From CAVOJV01 sp963696325 (lineage in GTDB: Bacteria > Pseudomonadota > Gammaproteobacteria > Competibacterales > Competibacteraceae), in NCBI GenBank assembly GCA_963696325.1, contig CAVOJV010000014.1, positions 1 to 64,000 on the forward strand: DNA of 64,000 nt, given 5' to 3'. Of this stretch, positions 18,376 through 27,618 are shown piece after piece (the stretch's first letter is position 1; each line of letters begins with the position of its first letter). The notes beneath the pieces were generated by a model. That model was not told where the DNA came from, made no database searches, and was given only the letters and a program-made list of their open reading frames with translations. The position numbers and the translations under genes are program-made.

Positions 18376-20376
18376 ATGTCAATGCCACAAAACCCGCACG
18401 CCGGTTCCTTGGCTGTGGCCGCTTCGGCCTTGGATACGTTCCCTAAGTTGTTATTGGAACATGCTAAGCAGCGTGGCGACAAACCCGCGATTCGCGAGAA
18501 GGATTTTGGCATCTGGCAGGTTTGGACCTGGAAACAGATGGCGATGGAGATTCGCGCCCTGGCCTGCGGGTTGGCGGAGATGGGCTTCGAGAAGGGTGAT
18601 AAATTAGCCATCATCGGCCAGAATCGCCCCCAACTGTACTGGGCGATGGCGGCCGCGCAATGCCTGGGCGGCATTCCGGTGCCGCTGTATCAGGACGCAG
18701 TCGCGGAGGAGATGGCCTTCGTCCTAAGCAACGCCGAGATCCGCTTCGTGATAGTCGAAGATCAGGAGCAGGTGGACAAGTTGCTGGAGATCAAGGACCG
18801 CTGCCGGCTGCTGGAAACCATCATCTACGACGATCCCCGCGGCCTGCGCCATTATTATCATCCTTGCTTGCATAGCCTTAAGACCGTGCAAGAAGCTGGC
18901 CGCGGTTTCGACCATACCCATCGCGGTTTTTTTAGGGCACGGGTAGTCGAGGGCAAGGGCGAAGACATCAGCGCCATGCTCTACACCTCGGGCACCACCG
19001 GCAGTCCCAAGGGGGTGATGCTCACCTATAACAATTTCATCATCACCGGACGGAACGGCATCCTTCGCGAGGGCCTTAAGGATGACGAAGAAGTCTTGGC
19101 CTATCTGCCAATGGCCTGGGTGGGCGACCATCTGTTTTCCTACGCCCAATCCTATGTGGCCGGCTTTTGCGTCAGTTGCCCCGAGAGCAGCGATACGATC
19201 ATGCATGATCTGCGCGAGATCGGTCCAACCTATTTCTTTGCCCCGCCGCGCATTTACGAAAACATCCTGACGCAGGTGATGATCCGCATGGAGGATGCCG
19301 GGATCGTGAAGCGCAAGCTGTTCCAGTACTTCATGGACCACGCCCGCCGGGTGGGTACGGCTATCCTGGACGGCAAATCAGTAGCGACCTGGGACCGTTT
19401 TATCTATGCACTGGGCCGGGTACTGGTCTACGAGCCCCTCAAGAACGTGCTGGGTTTTTCCCGCATCCGTCTGGCCTATACCGCCGGTGAGGCCATCGGT
19501 CCGGATATTTTCGATTTCTTCCGCGCCTTAGGCATCAATGTCAAGCAGTTGTACGGTTCAACCGAGGCCTCGGTATTCGTCTGCGTCCAGCCCAACGGGC
19601 AGGTGAAACCCGATACCGTCGGCATTCCGGCGCAGGGTGTAGAGGTGAAAATCAGCGACAGTGGCGAAGTGATCTTTCGCGGCCCCGGCGTGTTTCATTC
19701 ATATTACAACAATCCAAAGTCGACTGCAGAGACCAAGGATGCAGAGGGTTGGGTCTATACAGGTGACGCGGGATACTTCGATGAGGATGGCCACCTCAAG
19801 ATTATCGACCGGGCCAAAGATGTCGGCAAGCTCCTGGACGGCACGCTGTTCGCGCCCAAGTATATCGAAAACAAGCTTAAGTTCTTTCCCTATATAAAAG
19901 AGGCGGTGGCCTTCGGCGATGGTAAGGAATACGTCACCGCCTTTATCAATATCGATCTGGAGGCGGTTGGTAACTGGGCGGAACGGCACAACCTGCCGTA
20001 TTCCGGCTATACCGATCTGGCCTGCCAGGACCCCGTCTATGATCTGATTCAGGAATGCGTGGAGAAAGTCAACGCGGATCTCGCCAAGGATGCCAAATTG
20101 AGCGGCTCCCAGATCAGACGTTTTCTGCTCCTGCACAAGGAATTGGACGCCGACGACGGTGAGCTGACCCGCACGCGCAAGGTGCGGCGCCGGTTTGTCG
20201 CCGAGCGGTATGCTGAACTGATCGAGGCACTGTTCTCAGGCCAGACCCACCATAGTATTGAGGCTCAGGTGAAATTCGAGGACGGCCGCACGGGAATGAT
20301 CCGGGCTGATCTTCAGATACGCGAGGCCAAGCGCCTTGGCATCCGTGAAGAACAAGAACTGCGTAAGGCAAGCTAA
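18376..20376 (+). CDS. Long-chain-type AMP-forming acyl-CoA synthetase
   Basis: About 666 residues; ATG at 18376 or 18382, with AAGGGGGAG just upstream. ANL motifs: YTSGTTGSPKGVMLTYNN, LAYTAGEAIG, LYGSTEASVF, GWVYTGDAGYFDEDG, and IDRAKDVGKLLDGT. The long form with DGT-FAPKYIEN resembles the synthetases that sit at the head of Liv-type ABC transporter operons in proteobacteria. It would activate the acid brought in by the following importer. It is 11 bp from the livG-like gene, so co-transcription is likely. The substrate is unknown; fatty or aromatic acids are both possible. Confidence 0.87.
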   Translation: MSMPQNPHAGSLAVAASALDTFPKLLLEHAKQRGDKPAIREKDFGIWQVWTWKQMAMEIRALACGLAEMGFEKGDKLAIIGQNRPQLYWAMAAAQCLGGIPVPLYQDAVAEEMAFVLSNAEIRFVIVEDQEQVDKLLEIKDRCRLLETIIYDDPRGLRHYYHPCLHSLKTVQEAGRGFDHTHRGFFRARVVEGKGEDISAMLYTSGTTGSPKGVMLTYNNFIITGRNGILREGLKDDEEVLAYLPMAWVGDHLFSYAQSYVAGFCVSCPESSDTIMHDLREIGPTYFFAPPRIYENILTQVMIRMEDAGIVKRKLFQYFMDHARRVGTAILDGKSVATWDRFIYALGRVLVYEPLKNVLGFSRIRLAYTAGEAIGPDIFDFFRALGINVKQLYGSTEASVFVCVQPNGQVKPDTVGIPAQGVEVKISDSGEVIFRGPGVFHSYYNNPKSTAETKDAEGWVYTGDAGYFDEDGHLKIIDRAKDVGKLLDGTLFAPKYIENKLKFFPYIKEAVAFGDGKEYVTAFINIDLEAVGNWAERHNLPYSGYTDLACQDPVYDLIQECVEKVNADLAKDAKLSGSQIRRFLLLHKELDADDGELTRTRKVRRRFVAERYAELIEALFSGQTHHSIEAQVKFEDGRTGMIRADLQIREAKRLGIREEQELRKAS

Positions 20377-20387
20377 CGGAGCCGCTC

Positions 20388-21176
20388 ATGAATCCAACCC
20401 ACACCATCGGTGATGTGATTTTGGATGCCAAAAACATCAGTTTATCCTTTGGCGGCGTCAAGGCATTGAGTGCCGTCAGTTTCGGCATTCGTGAGCATGA
20501 AATCTGCTCCATCATCGGTCCCAACGGCGCTGGCAAGAGTTCCATGCTAAATGTCATCAACGGCGTCTACCATTCCCAGGAAGGCTACCTCGTTTACCGG
20601 GGCAGGCAAATCCGCCGCATGCTAACCCATAAGGCAGCGCGCTATGGCATTGCACGCACTTTCCAGAACATCGCCTTGTTCAAAGGCATGAGCGTACTGG
20701 ATAACATCATGACGGGACGCAACCTGATGATGAAGAGCACCTTCCTGGAACAGGCTTTTTACTGGGGCCGCGCCCACCAGGAGGAGATCAGACATCGTCA
20801 CAGAGTGGAAGAGATCATCGATTTTCTGCAAATCGAATCCATCCGCAAGACCCCGGTGGGCCGTCTGCCCTATGGCCTGCAAAAGCGAGTGGAGCTGGGG
20901 CGTGCCCTAGCGGCGGAACCGGAGTTACTGCTCCTGGACGAACCGATGGCCGGTATGAACGTAGAAGAAAAGGAAGACATGTGTCGCTTTATCCTGGACG
21001 TCAATGACGAGTTTGGTACCACTATCGTGCTGATCGAGCATGATATGGGGGTGGTTATGGACATTTCGGATCATGTGGTCGTCCTGGACTATGGCCGGAA
21101 GATCGGTGATGGCACCCCCGATGAAATCCGCACTAATCAGACCGTCATCGACGCTTATCTGGGTACCGGGCATTAA
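20388..21176 (+). CDS. livG: ABC transporter ATP-binding protein, LivG type
   Basis: 262 residues. Walker A is IIGPNGAGKSSMLNVI, the signature region is LPYGLQKRVELGRALA, Walker B is ELLLLDEPMAGM, and the switch histidine is in VLIEHDMGVV. The LivG-type insert between Walker A and the signature is present. It is one of two ATPases of a Liv-type importer encoded in the next five genes. The name livG marks the family only; the acyl-CoA ligases on both sides suggest that the cargo is a carboxylic acid rather than an amino acid. Confidence 0.88.
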   Translation: MNPTHTIGDVILDAKNISLSFGGVKALSAVSFGIREHEICSIIGPNGAGKSSMLNVINGVYHSQEGYLVYRGRQIRRMLTHKAARYGIARTFQNIALFKGMSVLDNIMTGRNLMMKSTFLEQAFYWGRAHQEEIRHRHRVEEIIDFLQIESIRKTPVGRLPYGLQKRVELGRALAAEPELLLLDEPMAGMNVEEKEDMCRFILDVNDEFGTTIVLIEHDMGVVMDISDHVVVLDYGRKIGDGTPDEIRTNQTVIDAYLGTGH

Positions 21177-21202
21177 ATCCAACGCGGACAAGGGGAGAGC
21201 TT

Positions 21203-22084
21203 GTGGAATTTTTCTTTGAAGTCTTGATTGGTGGGTTGCTGGCCGGGGTGATGTATTCCCTGGTGGCCCTGGGTTTCGTGCTGATCTTTAAAGCGTCCGG
21301 CGTACTCAATTTTGCCCAGGGCGCCATGGTGCTGTTCGCGGCCCTAACCTTTGTCAGTCTGGTGGATAGGGGGCTGAATTTCTGGCTGGCGATGCCGCTC
21401 ACGCTGGGCATCATGGTGCTGTTGGCCATCGCCATCGAACGGATGGTGTTGCGTCCCCTCGTTAATCAACCGCCTATAACCCTCTTCATGGCGACGATCG
21501 GCTTGAGCTTCCTGCTGGAAGGTCTGGCCCAGGGGGTTTGGGGTACCCAGCCGCACCGCCTGAACCTCGGCATCCCGGATGATGTGATCGAGTTGGGCAA
21601 TATCTTCATCAGTAGCTTCGATCTGTTTGCCGCGGCCATTGCCGCCATCCTGGTAGCGTCGCTGGCGGTGTTTTTCAGCAAGACCCGCATTGGGCGAGCG
21701 CTGCGTGCCGTCGCGGATGATCATCAGGCGGCCCTGGCGGTGGGGATTCCGTTGCAGCACATCTGGGCCATCGTCTGGACGGTGGCGGGTTTCGTGGCAC
21801 TGGTGGCAGGCCTGCTGTGGGGGGCGCGCCAAGGGGTGCAGTTCGCTTTAACGCTGGTGGCCCTGAAAGCCCTGCCGGTGTTGATTCTGGGGGGGTTTAC
21901 ATCGGTGCCGGGGGCCATTGTCGGGGGACTGATAATCGGCGCCAGCGAAAAACTGGCTGAGGTGTATATCGGCCCTTATGTGGGAGGCGGCATCGAGAAT
22001 TGGTTTCCCTATATGTTGGCGCTGCTGTTCTTGCTGTTCCGTCCCGAAGGACTGTTCGGCGAAAAGCATATCGATAGGGTGTAA
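21203..22084 (+). CDS. livH: ABC transporter permease, LivH type
   Basis: 293 residues, about eight hydrophobic segments. The GTG start at 21203 follows AAGGGGAGAGC. LivH hallmarks are GGLLAGVMYSLVALGFVLIFKASGVLNFAQG at the N-terminus and the GGFTSVPGAIVGGLIIG loop near the C-terminus. It forms one half of the membrane channel with the LivM-type protein. Gap to livM is three bases. Confidence 0.9.
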   Translation: MEFFFEVLIGGLLAGVMYSLVALGFVLIFKASGVLNFAQGAMVLFAALTFVSLVDRGLNFWLAMPLTLGIMVLLAIAIERMVLRPLVNQPPITLFMATIGLSFLLEGLAQGVWGTQPHRLNLGIPDDVIELGNIFISSFDLFAAAIAAILVASLAVFFSKTRIGRALRAVADDHQAALAVGIPLQHIWAIVWTVAGFVALVAGLLWGARQGVQFALTLVALKALPVLILGGFTSVPGAIVGGLIIGASEKLAEVYIGPYVGGGIENWFPYMLALLFLLFRPEGLFGEKHIDRV

Positions 22085-22087
22085 ATC

Positions 22088-23155
22088 ATGATCTATCGCG
22101 AATGTGGCCAATTAAAAACCAGCTACCCCGCCGATCAGGCGATTTTCCCTATCCCACAGGATCGCTGGGGAATCATCATTCTTTTGCTGGTAGCTTTTCT
22201 CTTCATCCCCTTGTTGGCCAATGACTACTGGCTGGGCGCTATCCTTATACCTTTCCTGATCTTGTCCCTGGCGGCATTGGGGTTGAATATCCTGACCGGT
22301 TATTGCGGCCAGTTGTCTCTGGGGTCCGCCGCTTTCATGGCCGTAGGCGCCTTCGCCGCCTACAATTTCGAATTGCGCCTGCCTGCTATCCCTTTGCTGA
22401 TCGATTTCATCCTGGCGGGCATAGTGGCGGCCGGTGTGGGGATACTGTTTGGTATTCCCAGCCTGCGCATCAAGGGTTTTTACCTGGCGGTAGCTACTCT
22501 GGCGGCCCAGTTTTTCATCGAGTGGGCGCTGAATAAATTCGGCTGGTTCTCGAACTACAGCCCCTCAGGCGTTATCACCGCTCAGAAGATGGTCATTCTG
22601 GGTTATGCATTCGATACGCCGGTAAGCAAATACCTGCTGGTGCTGGGCATCGTGACGGTACTGGCGCTGATGGCCAAAAACATGGTGCGCAATGCGATTG
22701 GCCGAGCGTGGATGGCTGTGCGCGATATGGACGTAGCCGCTGAGGTCATCGGTATTCGCATGATGAAGACTAAACTGATGGCATTCGCCGTCAGTTCCTT
22801 CTACTGCGGCGTGGCCGGCGCCTTGTGGGCTTTTGCCTATCTGGGGACCGTGGACGCCCAGGCCTTCGATCTGCATCGCTCCTTTCAAATCCTATTCATG
22901 ATCATCGTGGGCGGAATGGGCAGCATCATGGGCTCGTTTATTGGGGCCGCGTTCATCATTCTGCTGCCCATTTTCCTGAATCTGGCGGCCCATGCCGTGG
23001 TCGGCGATGCGGTGCGTCCCGATGTCTTGTCGAACCTGGAACTCATCGTCTTTGGCGGGTTGATCATATTCTTTCTAGTTGTGGAACCGCTGGGGTTGGC
23101 GCGGCTTTGGCAGCTTGCCAAGGAAAAGCTGCGGTTATGGCCGTTCCCCCATTGA
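22088..23155 (+). CDS. livM: ABC transporter permease, LivM type
   Basis: 355 residues with a hydrophilic N-terminal ~25 residues and then multiple membrane segments. LivM features: LGLNILTGYCGQLSLGSAAFMAVGAF, the EAA-like cytoplasmic loop GRAWMAVRDMDVAAEVIGI, and GGMGSIMGSFIGAAFI. It pairs with the LivH-type permease. Intact and in operon order. Confidence 0.9.
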   Translation: MIYRECGQLKTSYPADQAIFPIPQDRWGIIILLLVAFLFIPLLANDYWLGAILIPFLILSLAALGLNILTGYCGQLSLGSAAFMAVGAFAAYNFELRLPAIPLLIDFILAGIVAAGVGILFGIPSLRIKGFYLAVATLAAQFFIEWALNKFGWFSNYSPSGVITAQKMVILGYAFDTPVSKYLLVLGIVTVLALMAKNMVRNAIGRAWMAVRDMDVAAEVIGIRMMKTKLMAFAVSSFYCGVAGALWAFAYLGTVDAQAFDLHRSFQILFMIIVGGMGSIMGSFIGAAFIILLPIFLNLAAHAVVGDAVRPDVLSNLELIVFGGLIIFFLVVEPLGLARLWQLAKEKLRLWPFPH

Positions 23156-23249
23156 TACATACTAAAGAAGGATAAAGAGTGCTAAGTGATTGTTTGCTAT
23201 CTCCAGCGTTCGGCTGGGTAAAACCTAAAACTCCGCGAGGAGGATAATA

Positions 23250-24683
23250 ATGAGGAGAATATCTATGAGCATCAAGCAGGCGCTGGTTTCGGCCGTCAGC
23301 ATGGCTTTGCTGGGGGTGGCTGTCGCTCCGGCCATTGCCGCCGACAATGAGCAGTTCATTCCCATGACCAGTTATCGGGTAGGACCCTACGCGGCTGGCG
23401 GCACGGGCATTTTCGGCGGATTTATCGACTACATCAATCTGTTGAACGAGCGCGACGGCGGTATCAACGGCGTCAAGCTCACCTATGAGGAATGCGAGAC
23501 TGAATACAAGCCCGACCGGGCCATCGAATGCTACGAACGCCTGAAAAACAAGGGTCCTACTGGCGCTGCCATGTTCAACTTCGTTGCCACGCCGCCTGTG
23601 TATGCCACTCTAGAGCGCACCCTCGTGGATAAGATTCCCGTGGTCTCCATCGGTTACGGGCGTGCCGATACTGCCGATGGCCGTGTGTTCCCCTATGTCT
23701 TCCCCCTGGTGACCTCTTACTGGAGCCAGAGCACCACCAAGGTGAAATTCATCGCTCTGCAGGAACAATGCCTGGCGCAGTACAAGGATCTGGAAGGCAA
23801 GCCCGATCGCGCCGCGCAGTGCTATCAGCACATGAAGAAGGGAGACCTCAAGGGTGATGGTTTGGACAAGCTTAAGGGTAAGAAGATAGTCAATCTTTAT
23901 CATGATTCTGGTTACGGCAAGGAAACCATTCCGGTATTGGACATCCAGGCCAAGAAATATGGCTTCCAGGTCGTGCACATTCCTGTCCCCATCCCAGGCA
24001 ACGAACAACAGTCCCAGTGGTTGCAGATTCGCCAGGAGAAGCCCGACTGGGTGATCTTGCGCGGTTGGGGGGTTATGAATCCCACGGCGATCACCCAGGC
24101 GGCCCGGATCAAGTTCCCGGCTGATAAGATGGTTGGAGTATGGTGGAGCGGCGCCGAAGAAGATGTGCTGCCAGTCGGTGATGCCGCCAAGGGCTATATC
24201 GCCGCGGGTCTGAATCCTGCCGGGGATGATTTTCCGGCTGTCCAGCAGATCAAGGATCTCCTGTACAAGCACGGCAAAGGGAATATGCAGGACCCGAAAC
24301 GCATCGGCAGCATCTACTACAATCGCGGCATTATCCACGGCGTGTTGAGTACCGAAGCGATTCGCAAGGCCCAGGAGAAATACGGTAAGAAGCCCCTTAC
24401 CGGTGAACAGGTCCGCTGGGGTCTGGAAAACCTCAATATCACCGAGGCGAGTCTTAAGAAACTGGGACTGGAGGGGTTGATGCCCCCCATCAAGATTAGC
24501 TGCGTTGACCACGAGGGAGGCGCGCCGGTACGCTTCCAGCAGTGGGATGGTAGTAAGTGGAATCTAGTGTCGGATTGGATTGCTAGCGACCAGTCTATCG
24601 TCCGGCCTCTGGTCGAGGCGTCGGCGGCGGCTTATGCGAAGGAAAAGGGGATAACCCCGCGCGATTGTTCCAAGGAAAACTGA
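23250..24683 (+). CDS. ABC transporter substrate-binding protein (Liv/HAAT type)
   Basis: 477 residues. The ATG at 23250 follows an AGGAGG site. A clear Sec signal peptide (basic start, hydrophobic core, APAIA cleavage) ends about residue 30. The mature protein has the type I periplasmic-binding fold, with VGPYAAGGTGIFGGFIDYINLLNERDGGINGV at the front, the usual ligand-loop opening for hydrophobic amino acid transporters. It is longer than LivJ and contains four extra cysteines (YEECETEYKPDRAIECYE and a similar C-D-x-A-x-C-Y segment), as in the subfamily linked to acyl-CoA ligases. It delivers substrate to LivHM. Confidence 0.9.
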   Translation: MRRISMSIKQALVSAVSMALLGVAVAPAIAADNEQFIPMTSYRVGPYAAGGTGIFGGFIDYINLLNERDGGINGVKLTYEECETEYKPDRAIECYERLKNKGPTGAAMFNFVATPPVYATLERTLVDKIPVVSIGYGRADTADGRVFPYVFPLVTSYWSQSTTKVKFIALQEQCLAQYKDLEGKPDRAAQCYQHMKKGDLKGDGLDKLKGKKIVNLYHDSGYGKETIPVLDIQAKKYGFQVVHIPVPIPGNEQQSQWLQIRQEKPDWVILRGWGVMNPTAITQAARIKFPADKMVGVWWSGAEEDVLPVGDAAKGYIAAGLNPAGDDFPAVQQIKDLLYKHGKGNMQDPKRIGSIYYNRGIIHGVLSTEAIRKAQEKYGKKPLTGEQVRWGLENLNITEASLKKLGLEGLMPPIKISCVDHEGGAPVRFQQWDGSKWNLVSDWIASDQSIVRPLVEASAAAYAKEKGITPRDCSKEN

Positions 24684-24704
24684 TCCACCAGGGGGAAGCA
24701 AACC

Positions 24705-25523
24705 ATGAGTGAAACGGTAAGCCCCTTGTTGGTGATCAATAACATCGAAGTGATTTACGACCATGTGATATTGGTCTTGAAGGGGGTTTCCCTGGAGGTC
24801 CCAAAGGAGGGCATCGTAGCCCTCCTGGGCGCTAATGGCGCCGGCAAGACGACGACCCTGAAGGCGATTTCCAATCTCCTGCGAGCGGAGCGCGGCGAAG
24901 TAACCAAGGGTAATATCCAGTTCAAGGGCGAGCGCATCGAGCAACTGTCGCCATCCGAGGTAGTGAAACGCGGCGTGGTACAGGTGATGGAAGGCCGCCA
25001 CTGCTTTCAGCACTTGACGGTAGAGGAAAATCTGTTGACGGGCGCCTATACCCGCCAGGCCAGCCGGGCCGATATAAAGCGCGACTTGGAGAGGGTCTAT
25101 CGAATATTTCCCGCGCTTGCGGGAACGTCGCAGTTCTCTGGCCGGTTATACGTCCGGCGGCGAACAGCAGATGACGGCGGTGGGGCGCGCTCTCATGGCC
25201 AGACCCACCATGATTCTTGTTGGACGAACCCTCCATGGGACTGGCGCCTCAGGTCGTCGAGGAAATTTTCAGCATCGTGAAAAACCTGAACCATCAAACA
25301 GGGGTAAGTTTCCTCCTGGCCGAGCAGAACACCATGGTCGCTTTGCGTTATTCCAGTTTTGGCTACATTCTGGAAAATGGCCGGGTCGTGATGCAGGGTA
25401 ATGCCCAGGAACTCAGCCAGAACGAAGACGTTAAAGAGTTCTATCTGGGCCTTGGTCACGACAGGCCGCAAGAGCTTCCGGGATGTCAAGCACTACCGTC
25501 GCCGCAAGCGTTGGTTGGCGTAA
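24705..25523 (+). CDS. livF: ABC transporter ATP-binding protein, LivF type, with three frameshifts
   Basis: The gene reads well only if three single-base breaks are bridged. Residues up to RVYRIFP lie in the first frame (Walker A LLGANGAGKTTTLKAI). The signature part LAGYTSGGEQQMTAVGRALMARPTMI is in the next frame, after a break near 25108. LLDEPSMGLAPQVVEEIF is in the third frame, after an extra base near 25214. The tail KSFRDVKHYRRRKRWLA returns to the first frame after a break near 25465, ending at a TAA at 25521. Corrected length is about 271 residues. All three breaks look like one-base insertions, and the protein between them is fully conserved, so sequencing error is more likely than decay. 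Confidence 0.8.
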
Positions 25524-25540
25524 CCAAAGGGGAAAAGCGG

Positions 25541-26776
25541 ATGGATTATTACGATCAACTGGAAACCCAGGACAGGGCGACGCGTGAGGCACGGCTGCTG
25601 GCGGCGCTGCCCCGCCAGATAGCCCACGCCCAACGCCATGCGCCGGCGTTCGCCCAGGCCCTGGCTGGCGTTGATGCCACCCGTATCACCAGCCGCGAAG
25701 CCTTGGCGGACCTGCCAGTGACGCGCAAGTCGGATCTGATGGAGTTGCAAAAGCAAAACCGTCCTTTCGGTGGCTTGGCCACGGTTGCCAGCGGCGACCT
25801 GGCACGGGTGTTTCAATCTCCCGGTCCTATTTATGATCCGGAGGCCCGGCGTCCCGATTATTGGCGATTCGCCCGAGCCCTATTTGCGGCTGGTTTTAGG
25901 AAAGGAGAGCTTATCCATAATACCTTCTCCTATCATTTCACGCCGGCCGCCTCTATGCTGGAAACCGGCGCCCAGGCGCTGGGCTGTGCGGTATTTCCCG
26001 CGGGCGTGGGACAGACGGAATTGCAAGTGATGGCAATCACTGATCTCAAGCCCCAGGGTTATGTGGGTACCCCCTCGTTCTTGAAGATTATTCTGGATAA
26101 GGCCGCTGTTCTGAGAGCAGATGTCTCCAGCCTGACTAAGGCGCTGGTCACCGCCGAGGCGCTGCCGCTTAGTCTTCGCAAGGAATTCCAGGAACGCGGC
26201 ATTGGCGCGCTGCAATGCTATGCCACCGCTGACCTTGGGCTAATCGCCTACGAGACGCCGGCGCTGGAAGGCATGCTGGTGGACGAAGAGGTGATCGTCG
26301 AAATCGTGCGCCCTGGTACCGGTGCGCCCGTCGTTGAAGGCGAGGTGGGCGAGGTGGTGGTTACCACTCTCAATAGCGAGTATCCCCTGATTCGCTTTGG
26401 TACCGGTGATCTATCTGCAGTGCTTCCTGGCTACAGTCCGTGTGGACGCACCAATACCCGTATCACGGGTTGGATGGGGCGCGCCGATCAGACCACCAAG
26501 GTCAAGGGCATGTTCGTGCATCCCTCGCAAGTGGCTGAAGTCCTGAGGCGCCATCCGGAGGTCATGAAAGGCCGACTGATAGTAGCCCGGGAGGGCCATG
26601 CCGATGCCATGACCCTGCATTGTGAAGTGGTGGGCCATGGCACCCCGGCACAAGCCCAGACTATTGCGGCCAGTCTTCGCGAGGTGTGCAAGCTGCGCGG
26701 CAACGTAGCCTTCGTCGGGCCAGGCGCGTTGCCCAACGATGGCAAGGTTATCGACGACATCCGCAAGTATGACTAA
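25541..26776 (+). CDS. Phenylacetate-CoA ligase (PaaK) family protein
   Basis: 411 residues from the ATG at 25541, with AAAGGGGAAAAG just upstream. Family features include the N-terminal HAQRHAPAFAQAL helix, LPVTRKSDLMELQ, the nucleotide loop SPGPIYDPE, YVGTPSFLKIIL, the RFGTGDLS motif and GWMGRADQTTKVKGMFVHP. PaaK-type ligases activate aromatic acids to CoA esters. It closes the transporter operon. A longer in-frame reading into livF exists, but it comes from the livF frameshifts and is not a real fusion. Substrate not determined. Confidence 0.85.
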   Translation: MDYYDQLETQDRATREARLLAALPRQIAHAQRHAPAFAQALAGVDATRITSREALADLPVTRKSDLMELQKQNRPFGGLATVASGDLARVFQSPGPIYDPEARRPDYWRFARALFAAGFRKGELIHNTFSYHFTPAASMLETGAQALGCAVFPAGVGQTELQVMAITDLKPQGYVGTPSFLKIILDKAAVLRADVSSLTKALVTAEALPLSLRKEFQERGIGALQCYATADLGLIAYETPALEGMLVDEEVIVEIVRPGTGAPVVEGEVGEVVVTTLNSEYPLIRFGTGDLSAVLPGYSPCGRTNTRITGWMGRADQTTKVKGMFVHPSQVAEVLRRHPEVMKGRLIVAREGHADAMTLHCEVVGHGTPAQAQTIAASLREVCKLRGNVAFVGPGALPNDGKVIDDIRKYD

Positions 26777-27274
26777 GGGATGCTTTATCCTTGGCAATTG
26801 ATACGGGTACAGCGTAAGGACTGAAGAGGGGGGTTGGTCGCAAAGGCTTGGGAAGCTGTGTGGTTATAAACCGAGGTGTGCCTATCAAGGCACGCACAGT
26901 CTGCGCTCTGTCGGTAGGTGGCAAATTCCGACCCTCGATCCTTATGGTGGTTGCTTGCTCCCCGGCACCTCTGCGACCAACCATTGAAATGGATAATCGT
27001 AAAAACAACGAGCTTAAGGAACTTTTTTCCAAGTCTATACTATATAAGAAAGTTTACATTTACGTAAACGTCAATTTAGGATAAAAAATCTTTGCCAAAT
27101 AGATTGATCTTGGATTTCCTGCTTGCCTAGGATTACCTGCGTGCCTAACCTTGAAAAAATGGTGTGCGAAACTCTCTCTTTCACGTTGCCAGGAGGACTA
27201 GATAGGTAATCGTGCCGATTGCCATACTCTGGCTGTAAGCAAGCCGTTTCCAAGACTGCATCGGGAGATTTCAT
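26777..27274. other. Intergenic region after the transporter operon
   Basis: About 500 bp without a convincing long gene. It contains a weak inverted repeat (GTGTGCC...GGCACGC, about 26875-26897), an AT-rich stretch near 27020-27060 that could hold a promoter, and the LiuR-like operator at 27056. The following small genes are probably transcribed from here. Confidence 0.6.
27056..27071. promoter_or_regulatory. LiuR-like operator upstream of two small ORFs
   Basis: ACATTTACGTAAACGT, one mismatch from the perfect palindrome found at 8947, 9605 and 14828. It lies 204 bp upstream of the small ORF at 27275 and 280 bp after the ligase stop. Confidence 0.65.
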
Positions 27275-27418
27275 ATGTTGACTTATGAGGATTGCGTTGG
27301 GCTCACGGATTTAACGGAAGAGGAAATCGAAGCGATTGCTCAGCACGAACACCTGCCGGAAATTATTGCCGCGGAACTGGGCTGCTATCTAGTACATGAT
27401 CCCGGGGTGTGCCTTTGA
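27275..27418 (+). CDS. Small acidic protein of unknown function (47 aa)
   Basis: Sequence starts MLTYEDCVGLTDLTEEEIEA and continues with an IAQHEHLPEIIAAELGCYL segment. It is acidic, predicted helical, with two cysteines in the body and one near the end. The codon pattern and the four-base stop/start overlap with the next ORF support real coding. I do not recognise the family with certainty. It lies downstream of the LiuR-like site, so a link to acyl-CoA metabolism is possible. Confidence 0.55.
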   Translation: MLTYEDCVGLTDLTEEEIEAIAQHEHLPEIIAAELGCYLVHDPGVCL

Positions 27419-27543
27419 TCAAACGAATTATCCTCGACGATATTGAGGAGGCCCAGAAGCGGGGCGATCAGCTACAAACGTTACGCCTGAAGCTAGTTCT
27501 GAAGCACTTTGTCGATAATCACCCCAACAAGGCGGCAAGTTGA
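27415..27543 (+). CDS. Small basic protein of unknown function (42 aa)
   Basis: Starts at a TTG that overlaps the preceding stop (TTGA) and reads IKRIILDDIEEAQKRGDQLQ, then a helical LRLKLVLKHFVDNH segment. Amphipathic and probably one long helix pair. The overlap suggests translational coupling to the acidic ORF before it, so the two may act together. No family recognised. Confidence 0.45.
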   Translation: MIKRIILDDIEEAQKRGDQLQTLRLKLVLKHFVDNHPNKAAS

Positions 27544-27618
27544 GCTCTGCGCAAATCCCCCCTCGATGCAACGCAATTGGGGGGTGAAGACTGTTATGCG
27601 CTTTCGCTGCCTTAAGGA

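Noticed and set aside
25217..26776. A 519-residue LivF-PaaK fusion protein
   Set aside because: The true LivF C-terminus and stop are found in another frame (TAA at 25521), and PaaK has its own ATG and ribosome site at 25541. The fusion is a product of the upstream frame errors.
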